This document shows, one piece after another, positions 16,907 through 26,951 of a stretch of 64,000 nt of DNA. Source of the DNA: Bin5 sp965204525 (GTDB lineage Bacteria > Chloroflexota > Anaerolineae > Caldilineales > Caldilineaceae). The notes under the pieces were generated by a model. It had not been told where the DNA came from. It searched no databases and was given only the letters and a program-made list of their open reading frames with translations. Location: assembly GCA_965204525.1 (NCBI GenBank), contig OZ241994.1, forward strand, positions 2,852,001-2,916,000. Reading direction: 5' to 3'. Numbering within the stretch: the first letter of the stretch is position 1; each line of letters begins with the position of its first letter. Both the position numbers and the translations under genes were made by a program.

Positions 16907-19900
16907 CCGCGTTTCCGTTTCCCGCCGCTTTCAGCGGGCTATACGTATCGACACTGACCTCCGCGATCCCTCCGCGCTGGAGGGTTTTGTCTGTCCTCGT
17001 TCCTTTGGCGTGCTGCTTGAAAACATGGCGCGCCATGTTTCAGAGAGTGGACAGGGCGCCTTCACATGGACCGGACCCTACGGCAGTGGCAAGTCCAGCT
17101 TGGCCGTGGCGCTTTCCGCGTTGCTCAACGGTGACGCGGCAACTCGGGAACTGGCGGCATCCTTAGTTGGCAATGATATAGCGGCGTCGATTTGGGAAGC
17201 CCTACCATTAGGCACTGAAGGCTGGCATATCCTTCCAATTGTGGGGCGCCGCGACCGACCTGAGCAGGTTGTCGGAGAGGCATTGGAGTCACGAGGCTTG
17301 GTCTGCGGACACGCCCACTTGCTTTGGGACGAGAGGCAGGTACTGGAAGAACTATCAGATATATCGGCTCGCCCCCCGGAATCCTCCGGTGGCCTGTTGG
17401 TGCTTGTCGATGAGATGGGCAAATTCCTTGAGGGTGCGGCGCGTGACATCTCTGACGTCTATTTCTTCCAACAGCTTGCCGAGATCGCCTCACGTAGCGG
17501 CGGCCGTCTGATCGTTGTCGGAATCCTTCACCAAGCCTTCGACGAGTACTCCCACCGTCTCTCCCGCGAGTTGCGGGAGGAGTGGGCAAAGATTCAGGGC
17601 CGTTTCATTGACTTACCTGTGAATACCGGCGTTGATGAGCAGATCGCCCTCCTCGGCAAGGCCATCGAGAGCGATCACGAAACGGAGGTGCCTAGCCCAC
17701 TGTCGAAAAGTATTTCGGGCTTGACGAACCGAGCAGCGTCGGAAGATATGCCCCAGCTGTTGGAGAACTGCTGGCCCTTGCATCCGATCGTCGCCTGTTT
17801 GCTAGGACCGATCTCCCGCCGTAGGTTTGGCCAGAACCAACGCAGTATCTTTGGCTTTCTCAATTCCACTGAACCGCGGGGGTTCCAGGACTTCTTGCGC
17901 AGCACTCAAGACGGGGAGCTTTATCTCCCTGACCAGCTGTGGGATTATCTACGCTTCAACCTGGAACCGTCCATCATGGCTTCGCCCGATGGGCATCGTT
18001 GGGCGCTGGCTGTAGACGCACTGGAACGATGTGAATCGATGGGGGGAGGGCAGCTACATCTGCACCTCGTGAAAACCATTGCTTTGATCGATATGTTCAA
18101 AGAGCGGTCGGGGCTGGCAGCGAATGCCACGGCTCTCCAGTCAGCGTTACCCGAACACAGTGACGGCGATATCCGGGATGCTCTGGAAGAGTTACAGGTG
18201 TGGTCACTGATCATTTTCCGCAAATTCAATAGTTCATATAGCGTCTTTGAGGGCAGCGACTTCGATATCGATGAAGAGGTAGGGCGAGTTCTCGCAACTA
18301 TGCCGGACGTGGATTTCGCCAGATTAAATGAGTTTGCCGACCTTCAGCCGATTATCGCCAAGCGCCATTACCATGAAACCGGTGCGCTACGCTGGTATGA
18401 CGTGGTCATCGCGCCTCTTGCAGATGTTCAGGCGAGCGCGACCGACTTCCGTCCCCGAAATGGCGCGGTCGGGACCTTCCTCCTTGCCGTATGCACGCAA
18501 GGTGAGTCCGAAAACGTGGCCAGGCACATCGCGCAAAGTCTTGTTCACGAAGTACAGGACTGGGATCTCGTGATCGGTCTGCCGCGAGGTACGTGGAGCT
18601 TCTCCTCGCTGGCTCACGAACTTTTGGCAGTCGAACAGGTGAAGGAAGAGTCACCACAGCTGCAGGGAGATCGAATCGCCCGCAGAGAAGTCGAGGCCCG
18701 GATTGCAGCCCTGCGCGGCTTGATGGCAAGCGAATTGAGCCGCGCCTTGGATACTGCCTACTGGTATTCGGGCAAGCTTATGGGGGAGCAATGCAATCAG
18801 GCCCGGCGAAACACGCTGGCATCTGAACTGGCAACGGAACGATTTTTCTCATCGCCCCGTCTGCTCAGCGAGCTTCTCAATCGCGTCAAACCATCGGGAA
18901 GCGCGGTGGCGGCCCGCAATGCACTGCTTCGTCGCATGGTCCAAAATGAGGGCGAAGAGCGACTAGGGATAGAGGGTTACCCGGCTGAGGGTGGACTGTT
19001 TACCTCATTATTGAAGACCAGTGGCGTTTATCGCAATATTGATCAGGAATGGCGCTTCGTCGCCCCTAAGGCCGACGAAGACGACCCAAGCAACATTGCA
19101 CCAGCCTGGCGAGCGGCTGAGGAGTTCCTAAAGTCTAATCGGCATCGAGTTGTCCCGCTGTCCGAAGTCTATGATGTCTGGCGTGAACAGCCTTTCGGCA
19201 TCAAGGATGGACTGCTTCCGGTGCTGGCCGCGGCCTTTATTCTGTCCAGGCATCGCGAACTTGCATTCTATCGCCAGAGTATCTTCCAGAGTCAGATCAC
19301 CGACCTGGACATGGAGTACCTTGCCAGGGACCCGCACTCTGTCCAATTGCGCTGGATGGATCTGTCAGAGGAGGAGCGCGAACTCCTGTCGGAAATGGCA
19401 GGCATTGTCCGCGATCTCGATCCAGCCAATTCTCTGCCTGATCTTGAGCCTATCGACGTGGCAAGGGGACTGGTCTCCATCTACGACCGCTTACCGCCTT
19501 GGGTTGGACGTACGCAAGGGCTTTCGGCCAACGCCAGGCAGGTGCGCCAGCTGTTCAAACAGGCCAATGACCCCAACAGTTTAATTTTCGATGACATCCC
19601 CCAGCGCCTCTCTGATGTACCGGAATTAGACAAGAGAAGTACTCTAGGGCATATTTCCAACAATGTGCGCTCAGGTCTGATGGAGTTGAGTGATGCTTAT
19701 CCCGCCATGCTGCACCGCCTGCGCGAGACACTTCTGGCAGAGTTGCAGGTACCGAATGCTTCTGCATCCTTGCTTGAGGAACTGCGAGCCCGTGCCGAAA
19801 ATGTCCGCCAACTGAGCGGGGATCACCGACTGGAGGCTTTCATCGTCCGGCTTTCACACTTTTATGGAAGCGAGCAGGATATGGAAAGCCTTGCCAGCAT

Positions 19901-20279
19901 GGCGACCAACAAACCACCGCCCACTTGGGTGGATGCTGATATCGACCGCGCTGCCGTTGCGTTGGCGGAGATGGCCCAAAGTTTCATTCATTTGGAATCG
20001 TACGCCCATGTCAAGGGACGTTCTGATAAACGCCATGCCATGGCGGTCACGGTGGGCATGAACGGTTCACAGGAAACTGTTCAGGATGTTTTCGATGTGA
20101 CCGACTGGGAACGCCGAGAGGTCGAACTTCTGATCGAACGGCTTGAAAGAACTCTAGGGGAGAGCGGGGCGCATGAGCGTAACGTCATATTGGCGGCTCT
20201 GGCAGAGTTGAGCGCCCGGATTCTCAATTCATGCTCAAAAAAGACAACCGAAATAGCTGAGGAACTTACGGAACAATAG
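16893..20279 (+). CDS. sspC: SspC-like large P-loop ATPase, DNA phosphorothioation
   Basis: A 1128-aa protein with Walker A GPYGSGKSS at residues 61-69 and Walker B LLVLVDE at about 168-174, followed by EMGKFLEGA. The rest is mostly helical, with no helicase or nuclease motif I can see. In the SspABCD pathway the ATPase works with the nickase and the PAPS-reductase-like enzyme during sulfur insertion. The start overlaps sspB and the stop is 2 nt before the next ATG, so sspBCD form one transcript. The large size could also recall BREX-type ATPases, but the context of DUF4007 and sspD fits Ssp. Confidence 0.8.
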   Translation: MPLADRVSVSRRFQRAIRIDTDLRDPSALEGFVCPRSFGVLLENMARHVSESGQGAFTWTGPYGSGKSSLAVALSALLNGDAATRELAASLVGNDIAASIWEALPLGTEGWHILPIVGRRDRPEQVVGEALESRGLVCGHAHLLWDERQVLEELSDISARPPESSGGLLVLVDEMGKFLEGAARDISDVYFFQQLAEIASRSGGRLIVVGILHQAFDEYSHRLSRELREEWAKIQGRFIDLPVNTGVDEQIALLGKAIESDHETEVPSPLSKSISGLTNRAASEDMPQLLENCWPLHPIVACLLGPISRRRFGQNQRSIFGFLNSTEPRGFQDFLRSTQDGELYLPDQLWDYLRFNLEPSIMASPDGHRWALAVDALERCESMGGGQLHLHLVKTIALIDMFKERSGLAANATALQSALPEHSDGDIRDALEELQVWSLIIFRKFNSSYSVFEGSDFDIDEEVGRVLATMPDVDFARLNEFADLQPIIAKRHYHETGALRWYDVVIAPLADVQASATDFRPRNGAVGTFLLAVCTQGESENVARHIAQSLVHEVQDWDLVIGLPRGTWSFSSLAHELLAVEQVKEESPQLQGDRIARREVEARIAALRGLMASELSRALDTAYWYSGKLMGEQCNQARRNTLASELATERFFSSPRLLSELLNRVKPSGSAVAARNALLRRMVQNEGEERLGIEGYPAEGGLFTSLLKTSGVYRNIDQEWRFVAPKADEDDPSNIAPAWRAAEEFLKSNRHRVVPLSEVYDVWREQPFGIKDGLLPVLAAAFILSRHRELAFYRQSIFQSQITDLDMEYLARDPHSVQLRWMDLSEEERELLSEMAGIVRDLDPANSLPDLEPIDVARGLVSIYDRLPPWVGRTQGLSANARQVRQLFKQANDPNSLIFDDIPQRLSDVPELDKRSTLGHISNNVRSGLMELSDAYPAMLHRLRETLLAELQVPNASASLLEELRARAENVRQLSGDHRLEAFIVRLSHFYGSEQDMESLASMATNKPPPTWVDADIDRAAVALAEMAQSFIHLESYAHVKGRSDKRHAMAVTVGMNGSQETVQDVFDVTDWERREVELLIERLERTLGESGAHERNVILAALAELSARILNSCSKKTTEIAEELTEQ

Positions 20280-20281
20280 AC

Positions 20282-21118
20282 ATGGCAGGCAAGGAGCGGC
20301 ACGTTCTCGGGCTGTCTGGTGGACGCGACAGCGCAGCGCTAGCGATCTTCATGCGACAGAACCATCCCCAGTTAGAGATCGACTACTTCTTCACCGACAC
20401 TGGAAAGGAGTTGCCGGAAGTCTATGAGTTCCTGGTAAAACTTGAAGGCTTCTTAGGAAAGCCGATCCTGCGCCTGAATCCGGACCGCGACTTTGACTTT
20501 TGGCTCAATCAGTACAACAACTTTCTGCCTTCTCCTCAGGCGCGCTGGTGCACGCGGCAACTAAAGCTGCGTCCTTTTGAGCAGTGGATCCGTCCGCTAC
20601 TCGACGATGGTGACACCGTTTACAGCTACGTCGCGATTCGTGCCGACGAAGAGTACCGCGAAGGTTATGCCTCCAAGCATGACAATCTGATCGTGCGTCT
20701 GCCACTGAAGGAGGCGAATGTCGACAAGGCCGGAGTCTTAGAAATTCTGGAGGGAACCGGCCTGGGGCTGCCCCAATACTACGAGTGGCGCACCCGTAGC
20801 GGCTGCACTTTCTGTTTCTTTCAGCAGAAGATTGAATGGGTGCGCCTGATGGAACGCCATCCCGACTTTTTCGAGGAAGCCAAGAGTTACGAGAAGAACG
20901 CCATTGACCACGGGTCGCCGTTCACATGGAGTGAGGGCGAGTCTTTGGATGAGTTGGCGAGGCCGGAGCGAATCGCCCAAGTCCGGGAAGAGCATCAGAG
21001 GCGGTTGGAGCGAATGCGCGCCACACTTCAAGTGAATCCGTTGCGACCGGACGCCGAGCCGATTGATATCGACGATCTGTACGGCCAGGCGAAGGTGTGT
21101 TTGGCGTGTCACAAATGA
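20282..21118 (+). CDS. sspD: SspD/DndC-like PAPS reductase family enzyme
   Basis: A 278-aa ATP-pyrophosphatase-type protein. The PP-loop is LSGGRDSAAL at residues 11-20. Cysteines C90 (RWCTRQ), C175 and C178 (SGCTFC) are placed as in iron-sulfur-binding DndC/SspD proteins. A C-terminal pair C273/C276 (CLACHK) adds a possible fourth ligand. In phosphorothioation it activates the DNA backbone with ATP and transfers sulfur delivered by the cysteine desulfurase. It follows the ATPase gene by 2 nt. A role in sulfate assimilation is unlikely in this setting. Confidence 0.85.
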   Translation: MAGKERHVLGLSGGRDSAALAIFMRQNHPQLEIDYFFTDTGKELPEVYEFLVKLEGFLGKPILRLNPDRDFDFWLNQYNNFLPSPQARWCTRQLKLRPFEQWIRPLLDDGDTVYSYVAIRADEEYREGYASKHDNLIVRLPLKEANVDKAGVLEILEGTGLGLPQYYEWRTRSGCTFCFFQQKIEWVRLMERHPDFFEEAKSYEKNAIDHGSPFTWSEGESLDELARPERIAQVREEHQRRLERMRATLQVNPLRPDAEPIDIDDLYGQAKVCLACHK

Positions 21119-21188
21119 ATTACACTTACTGACGTCCAACCTACTCCCTGCGGTTGAACGATTTGAAAAACTCTTCGTCCGATGTCCT

Positions 21189-22874
21189 ATGGAAAGCGTC
21201 CTATCCTTTCATCACGTCGATCTAGGTCTCGACCTAACGTATTGTGTAGGTCTAAGAACAGCAAAGCACGGATTGGAAATTCAGATTTCCCCAGGTAGTA
21301 CTGACTCTAGGACTCACGACTGCCAGTTACCTACTCAGTCTCCAGATTCTAAGCTCCCCTACCCCTTTGAGCCACACCTGTCCCTAAACCGCATAAAACT
21401 GGCAACCCGAAAGCTGCTGTCGAGCGATGGCCAAGCATTGAGAGACCTTCAAAAAGGCTTGGTGATTCGAAAGACAGTGTATCCTTCTGATCCGCTTCCT
21501 TTACAAGTGGGTAACAGCGTTCAGAATGTATCTACATACCGGGAAAAGAGATTAACTGCTTCTGCTCTCATTCGACCTATTCTCTTGGCGAAACCAGTTG
21601 AGAAAAGGCTTCTTCCGTTTCAGGACGAAGGGGTCAGGTGGCTCATAGGGCGAGACAAAGCCATTCTTGCCGACGACATGGGACTTGGGAAGACTGTACA
21701 GACCATATTTGCACTTCGAATCCTATTCAACAGAGCTTCGATTCACACAGTACTGATCATTTGTCCTAAGTCGCTGCTTGCTAACTGGGAAGAAGAGATA
21801 ACTCACTGGGCGCCAGAGTTATCTCGACTTCAGGTTGTACCTTCTCCGCCGATTCGAGAAGAAGTCTGGAAGGCCATATGGGGTAGAGTTCACATAGTTT
21901 TGACAAACTACGAACAGGTTAGGCATCCTCCTTCAGTGTTGTTGAACGATGACATTGACCTGTTAGTCGCTGATGAGGCTCATAGGATCCGAAATACCGA
22001 TTCGCAAACAACTCAGGGGATCCGAAGATTAGGAGTGCAGAAGTTTTGGGCTCTCACCGGTACACCGATAGAAAGGGACTCTGAGGACCTTGCAACATTA
22101 CTCTCAACATTGGAGCCGCAGCGTTTTTCTGTTTCTGACAAAAGACTTCACCCTGCGTCACTGAGATCGCAAGCCCGTCCATATGTCTTGAGGAGACTCA
22201 AGGATGATGTTCTAGAGGACCTTCCGGAGGTCCTGGAGTCAACACAAATCCTCGATCTCCTCCCAGGCCAACGGGATTCCTACTTGCAAGTATACAGGAA
22301 ACTGTCCGACAGTAACAGGGGTTCAATATTCGCCATTCTCAATCAACTTCGGGCAATTTGCGACTATGACGGTCGAACTGGGCAGAGCGCCAAAATTGAT
22401 CGGATAGTAGAAATTATCCAAGACTTCTCCTCGATTGGCGACAAGGGGGTTGTCTTTTCATACTTGCTGGAGCCATTGTCAGTTCTCAAAGGCAAGATCA
22501 GGGGCGCTCTTGGACGAGAGGCTGTGATTACTTTGAGAGGATCGCAATCGCTCGCCGAAAGAGAAGATGCGATTGAGAATTTCAAGAGTGATAAACGTAT
22601 TCATGTAATGCTTTGTTCCTCAAGGATAGCAGGGGAAGGTCTAACGCTGACTGAAGCCAATCACGTGATATTTCTGAACGAATGGTGGAATCCGTCCGCC
22701 AATTCACAAGCTAGAGATCGCGTAGTGCGTATTGGCCAAAGGAAGGGGGTCAGACTTTACCGCTTTAGATGTAGAAACACTATTGAAGAAACACTTGAAG
22801 AAATTCTCGAAAAAAAATCGGTCAACTTTGAGCAACTGATTGACAGACTGGCAGAGACTGACATCTTAAGTTGA
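21189..22874 (+). CDS. SNF2-family DNA translocase/helicase of the defence island
   Basis: A superfamily 2 ATPase of about 561 aa. It has LPFQDEGVRWL (Q-motif region), Walker A DDMGLGKTVQT (GKT at about 167-169), DEAH box VADEAHRIRN (262-265), TGTPIERD, and C-terminal helicase motifs including GEGLTLTEANHV and QARDRVVRIGQ. SNF2 proteins translocate on duplex DNA. In prokaryotic defence loci they usually scan or remodel DNA for a nuclease. The frame is open from 21063 (TTG, overlapping sspD), but ATG 21189 is the first ATG. It lies directly downstream of sspD, probably in the same transcript. The N-terminal 130 residues match no domain I know. Confidence 0.85.
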   Translation: MESVLSFHHVDLGLDLTYCVGLRTAKHGLEIQISPGSTDSRTHDCQLPTQSPDSKLPYPFEPHLSLNRIKLATRKLLSSDGQALRDLQKGLVIRKTVYPSDPLPLQVGNSVQNVSTYREKRLTASALIRPILLAKPVEKRLLPFQDEGVRWLIGRDKAILADDMGLGKTVQTIFALRILFNRASIHTVLIICPKSLLANWEEEITHWAPELSRLQVVPSPPIREEVWKAIWGRVHIVLTNYEQVRHPPSVLLNDDIDLLVADEAHRIRNTDSQTTQGIRRLGVQKFWALTGTPIERDSEDLATLLSTLEPQRFSVSDKRLHPASLRSQARPYVLRRLKDDVLEDLPEVLESTQILDLLPGQRDSYLQVYRKLSDSNRGSIFAILNQLRAICDYDGRTGQSAKIDRIVEIIQDFSSIGDKGVVFSYLLEPLSVLKGKIRGALGREAVITLRGSQSLAEREDAIENFKSDKRIHVMLCSSRIAGEGLTLTEANHVIFLNEWWNPSANSQARDRVVRIGQRKGVRLYRFRCRNTIEETLEEILEKKSVNFEQLIDRLAETDILS

Positions 22875-23076
22875 GTAATCGTGTCCAATGCAGTTGAGGA
22901 TAAATCAGGACCCAAGAACTGATTGTAGATGTCACTGTCGGCGATAATAATGGACAACAAGGTCTGGTAACTTCCACTCAACAGCATAATGGTACCACGC
23001 TGCTTGCGTCGTTGCCGATATCTTCGCTTGACTGGACGTGCTTCAGAAAACATTAATCCCGATAACAGGAACTGAG

Positions 23077-25554
23077 ATGCTAACGGAACCGTCCGCCGAA
23101 GATTTCGAATCACTGAAGTGGACAATCCAGTTTCTCTCCAAGAGAAGTCGTGCGTTTGCTCTGTCTGAAGTTCAGAGTCTGACTGATGCCTCATTCGGTT
23201 TCACAATTTCTACTCTGTTAGAGGATGACCATGAACTGATGAAACTTACGAGTACAGAAGATGATGATTGGTATATATGCCGGACCATACTTGCGCGCTG
23301 GCTAGCCTATGTCAATCTCCGTCTTTCCCGAATAAGGATTGCTCAACTCACCAGTCAGGAATGGAAGCGTTTACTGAGGACCGTTCGAGTAGAGTGCAAC
23401 AATGGCGCCTTTCGTACTGTCATCCTGAAATTTAGTTCATCAAGCTGCATGGCCTATGAGTCCAACATTGGATGCCGGGTCGTTTTTCCTTTAGCCGCTG
23501 TAATCTCTGATATTACTAATTGCGATATCGACTACAGTATGCTTGAGGGAATTCAAAGCTCTACTGCAAATTCTGACGCTGAACGAGCGTCCGTCGAAAG
23601 AGCTGTAGAAACATTTCTTGACTCTCATTGGGAAGAGAGAGTCATCGATATCGTTAGGAACCGGGAGGGGTTAGGCGGCGGACCCAAAAGGACTCTCGCT
23701 GAATTGGGAGTCGATTATGGTCTTACACGTGAGAGGATTCGACAATTCGAAAGCAGATTTTGGAACTCTATAGATCCAAAGAGAGCGGGTCAGATAAAGA
23801 GGCCCCTGTTGGTTTCAGAACCACTAAAGGAATTACTTAGGATTTTCCTTGTGGACTTCGTGGCGCGAGGTTGCAGCATGGTATGGACGCCCACGGACCG
23901 AGGGTTCGCGCACAGAATGTTTATAGCCAAATGTCTTGGGATAACGGCCCACAGATGTCAGGGACTAGATATCATTGCAATTGGGCCAGCGGCGAAGACT
24001 TTAGGGGAACTACATGCCAAGGCATTTGCACCAGGATTGGAATCAGACACTCAAGACAATCTCGAGTACATAGACCCGACAGCATTGGCTCAAATGATCG
24101 CATCCAAACAAGACTGTGGCCTTATTGACCGAGATGTGAAAGTAATCGCAGATTCTATCGCTGACTGGAGAATCAACCGCTTGAACAAAGTCCAAAGAAC
24201 CTACCTATCTCTCTGCCACTTAGGAAGGCCTGCTCACTATACGGAAATAACGGAAACCTACAACACAATGTTTCCGGGGAACATCTCGACTACTCGAAAC
24301 ATTCACGCCGTACTTAACAGAAATGAATTCGGGATTGTGTGGGTGGGCAAGAGAGGTACATTTGGTCTGGCCCAGTGGGGTAATAGCCGCCCTGAGAAAA
24401 GTCTTCATGATACAGTCACGGAATTTGTAAGTTCGGAATATCGGAAAACGGGGCAACCGGTTCCAATATCAGTAATTCGTGAGAAACTACAGTTTGTTAG
24501 AGGCCCTATTAATCCAAATAGTCTGATTTTCGCGACTGAGGCAAATGAAGAGGTGCGATATGTTCTTGGAAACGCATTTGTCCCATGTAAATTGCCCAAT
24601 GTCGAGAACTCCAAAGAATACCCCCAACCAAGAATTGAAGTGGCTAACGGTCGCTACGAACCACTGGTTGACCACCTCAGTGTTTCTTCACTTGCGGGTC
24701 TTGAATTTTCAGGAAAGCATCAGAAAAACGTAGTTGAGTTAGGCAAGAGATTTTCCATATTAGAGCTCAAGGGCCTAATTGAGAGGGGGCAAGGAACTCG
24801 TGACCTTGCTCGATTGTTTAAATCGAAATCGATGATATTGCAGGCTGACAGAGCGATATCTCGATTCCAAAACATTACATCGTCTTGGGTAAATGGAACA
24901 AAAAGAGATTCCAGAGCTACTTGGGTGGTAGAGGCGGACTCTGTCTCAGCAAGTTTATCGCAACAGGAACTCCTCAATAAAATTGAGTCACCATTTAGGG
25001 CCCTAGTTGGCGGATTGCCTCTCGAAACTATCGAGAACGTACAGAAGGCACTTGCCAAACTTGAAACCATTATTGAGGCCCAAAAACATAACTTGGGGCG
25101 ATCGGAGGAGGCAATTGCCCGTGATTCCCAGATTATTTTTGAGAACCGGCGAGCATTAAAGAGAGTGGACTGGAGTCAACATTTCGATGATTTGGACATG
25201 TGGCTACCCTTTTTGTCGCTAGAACTAATCCAACGACTAAAATCTATGAGGTCAAACACTTTCGGAGTGCTCCACAGAGCGCTGATCAGATCAAACCGCC
25301 AAGCTGGGCTACCGGATAGTTTGATGCCGTGGTCGCGTGAGTTTCCTGCCGAGCTTGCCTCCTTGCCCATACATTGGCTTTACCAGTTTGAGCCCAAGAG
25401 CAACTTTCTCAGGATTTTGACTTCACTATCCTCGGCGCATTGTACGAATATTGGGCATTTGGTCGCTTTTCATCCAACTTCTCTTAATTCAATTAGACGA
25501 TTTGACCACAAGTTTTGGACGCGGCTCACCATTGCACTTAAGAATCAAGTATGA
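23077..25554 (+). CDS. 825-aa protein with sigma-region-4-like and HARE-type HTH domains
   Basis: The start ATG 23077 has AGGA 6 nt upstream. Residues 205-232 read RTLAELGVDYGLTRERIRQF, a sigma-70 region 4-type helix-turn-helix. Residues 372-435 (LGRPAHYTEITE, then TTRNIHAVLNRN and RGTFGLAQWG) fit a HARE-HTH domain, known from RNA polymerase delta and from restriction enzymes. The C-terminal third is helical, without a known catalytic motif. Two DNA-binding modules suggest a DNA-recognition subunit acting with the SNF2 protein upstream (inference). It is separated from the helicase gene by 202 bp and converges on the DGQHR gene with a 10-nt overlap of coding ends. Confidence 0.75.
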   Translation: MLTEPSAEDFESLKWTIQFLSKRSRAFALSEVQSLTDASFGFTISTLLEDDHELMKLTSTEDDDWYICRTILARWLAYVNLRLSRIRIAQLTSQEWKRLLRTVRVECNNGAFRTVILKFSSSSCMAYESNIGCRVVFPLAAVISDITNCDIDYSMLEGIQSSTANSDAERASVERAVETFLDSHWEERVIDIVRNREGLGGGPKRTLAELGVDYGLTRERIRQFESRFWNSIDPKRAGQIKRPLLVSEPLKELLRIFLVDFVARGCSMVWTPTDRGFAHRMFIAKCLGITAHRCQGLDIIAIGPAAKTLGELHAKAFAPGLESDTQDNLEYIDPTALAQMIASKQDCGLIDRDVKVIADSIADWRINRLNKVQRTYLSLCHLGRPAHYTEITETYNTMFPGNISTTRNIHAVLNRNEFGIVWVGKRGTFGLAQWGNSRPEKSLHDTVTEFVSSEYRKTGQPVPISVIREKLQFVRGPINPNSLIFATEANEEVRYVLGNAFVPCKLPNVENSKEYPQPRIEVANGRYEPLVDHLSVSSLAGLEFSGKHQKNVVELGKRFSILELKGLIERGQGTRDLARLFKSKSMILQADRAISRFQNITSSWVNGTKRDSRATWVVEADSVSASLSQQELLNKIESPFRALVGGLPLETIENVQKALAKLETIIEAQKHNLGRSEEAIARDSQIIFENRRALKRVDWSQHFDDLDMWLPFLSLELIQRLKSMRSNTFGVLHRALIRSNRQAGLPDSLMPWSREFPAELASLPIHWLYQFEPKSNFLRILTSLSSAHCTNIGHLVAFHPTSLNSIRRFDHKFWTRLTIALKNQV

Positions 25555-26948
25555 GATATCTCCTGTTTCTTGGTCACCATTTCTGCCCACAATTTGTCAT
25601 AATCCTCAGGAAATTGGCTAGGGATTAGCCGTGTATGCCACTCTAACTTGAGTTCCTCAATTTCGTCATCAAGCAGATCGTCTAAACCAAGTATCCACTC
25701 TAGTATTCTGCGTGCTATTTCGAGCGCTTTTTTTCTCTCCTCGCTGCGCATTCGCCATTGACCGTTAGCCTCATTCAATGTGAGAAGAAAGTACTTCCAA
25801 GGGGGTTGGTGCAACCGCCACTCCAACTGCTGAACTCCGTTCAGAGCACCGACCACGTCTCCCACATTAGGCTCGGTCACGTGTGCGACCTTCAGATTTA
25901 GAACTCGTCGAACAACCTGTGCAAACAGTTCTTGACCGATAGGCCAGAAAAGCAAATGGTCTGTCGAACATGAATCCTCGCCACCATCCGCCGCGTGATT
26001 CCTCATATTTGGTGGTTCTTTTCTCAGGACTGGAAGTGCTGTCAGAATTCCATTCCAATAGACCTCAAGTTCACAGTACAAGGAGTCGAGATATTCTTCG
26101 CTTTGCCGGAATGTTATAAGGGTATTGATTTTGACATCTGACTCTTTCTGGCTCCACCCGAAATTCTCACGATAGCTCGTAGTCAGCAGTATCTTGTTCA
26201 TTGCATACAGCGTCTGCAAGGTAGTGAAATGTTGGTCTTTCTTAGTGAAATTCTTACCTTTGGTCTTAACTCTCGGCGAGTCCTTTTGTTTTCCATCCCA
26301 CTTGAAGAATTCATGTTCTGTAATCAGCCTCCTTGTCAGAATTGCAAAAGTGTCGTCTTCATCCATGATTATGTTCGTATCATTATCAGTAGACTTTGCA
26401 TGTCTGTTGAGACTTGAAAAAAGTCGCCTATAGGCCTTCATAAATTCGTCACTAGCTTCATCCTCGCTTACTACCAAGATCACTGACAGTTCTTCGTCTT
26501 GGAATCCTGCAGGGGGCTCCACAGAGTCCGGATCGTTACGGTCAATCAGAGTCTTTATGGCCTTGAGCCTGTGCTGACCATCTAACGCGTAATAGTTCTG
26601 TTCACCACTCATCGTAAGAACGCCAAAGTCCTCGTCTAGTTCCTGATCGGAAAACACGCTAAACTGTGGATCGTCAGTGATCCGGACAGGATAAAACTTT
26701 GGGTTTCCACCAAGAGAGGCGATAACAACTGAGGAAAAGAACCGATCTTCTCGCCGCTGGAGAAATGAGACGATTTCCTTCTTGACTCGTCCTTCATTCA
26801 ACTCCCTCTGGATAGCTAGATCCAACGTCCTATCATCATGTATTTCGGCTGCAAACCGAACCTGTCCTGCAAGTTCCTTCATAGTCATTTTGCAGATGTA
26901 GTAACTCCAATTGCCCATCCTAGCCCTGATAGCTGGGTATAAGTTCAT
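25545..26948 (-). CDS. DGQHR-motif protein (DndB-like)
   Basis: A 467-aa protein with the ParB-fold motif YYALDGQHRLKAIKTL (DGQHR at 123-127) that defines DndB and related DGQHR proteins, plus a downstream RLFSSLNRHAKSTDN segment typical of the family. DndB acts as a regulator in Dnd phosphorothioation, and a related DGQQR motif in SspE senses sulfur-modified DNA (established for those proteins). It is the second gene of an operon, 3 nt after the GIY-YIG gene. By context it could sense modified DNA and control the nuclease. No C-terminal HNH nuclease as in SspE is visible. Confidence 0.8.
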   Translation of the reverse strand: MNLYPAIRARMGNWSYYICKMTMKELAGQVRFAAEIHDDRTLDLAIQRELNEGRVKKEIVSFLQRREDRFFSSVVIASLGGNPKFYPVRITDDPQFSVFSDQELDEDFGVLTMSGEQNYYALDGQHRLKAIKTLIDRNDPDSVEPPAGFQDEELSVILVVSEDEASDEFMKAYRRLFSSLNRHAKSTDNDTNIIMDEDDTFAILTRRLITEHEFFKWDGKQKDSPRVKTKGKNFTKKDQHFTTLQTLYAMNKILLTTSYRENFGWSQKESDVKINTLITFRQSEEYLDSLYCELEVYWNGILTALPVLRKEPPNMRNHAADGGEDSCSTDHLLFWPIGQELFAQVVRRVLNLKVAHVTEPNVGDVVGALNGVQQLEWRLHQPPWKYFLLTLNEANGQWRMRSEERKKALEIARRILEWILGLDDLLDDEIEELKLEWHTRLIPSQFPEDYDKLWAEMVTKKQEISHT

Positions 26949-26951
26949 AGT

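Noticed and set aside
16893..20279. BREX or Dnd (DndD) assignment of the large ATPase
   Set aside because: No PglX, PglZ, BrxL, DndD SMC-like coiled coil or DndE is present; DUF4007 and the PAPS-reductase-like gene fit Ssp.
22875..23076. A small gene in the gap between the helicase and the 825-aa protein
   Set aside because: No frame with start, ribosome-binding site and coding-like composition on either strand.
25545..26948. DGQHR protein as a canonical SspE
   Set aside because: SspE combines a DUF262 domain with a C-terminal DUF1524 HNH nuclease; no HNH residues are visible in the C-terminal half here.
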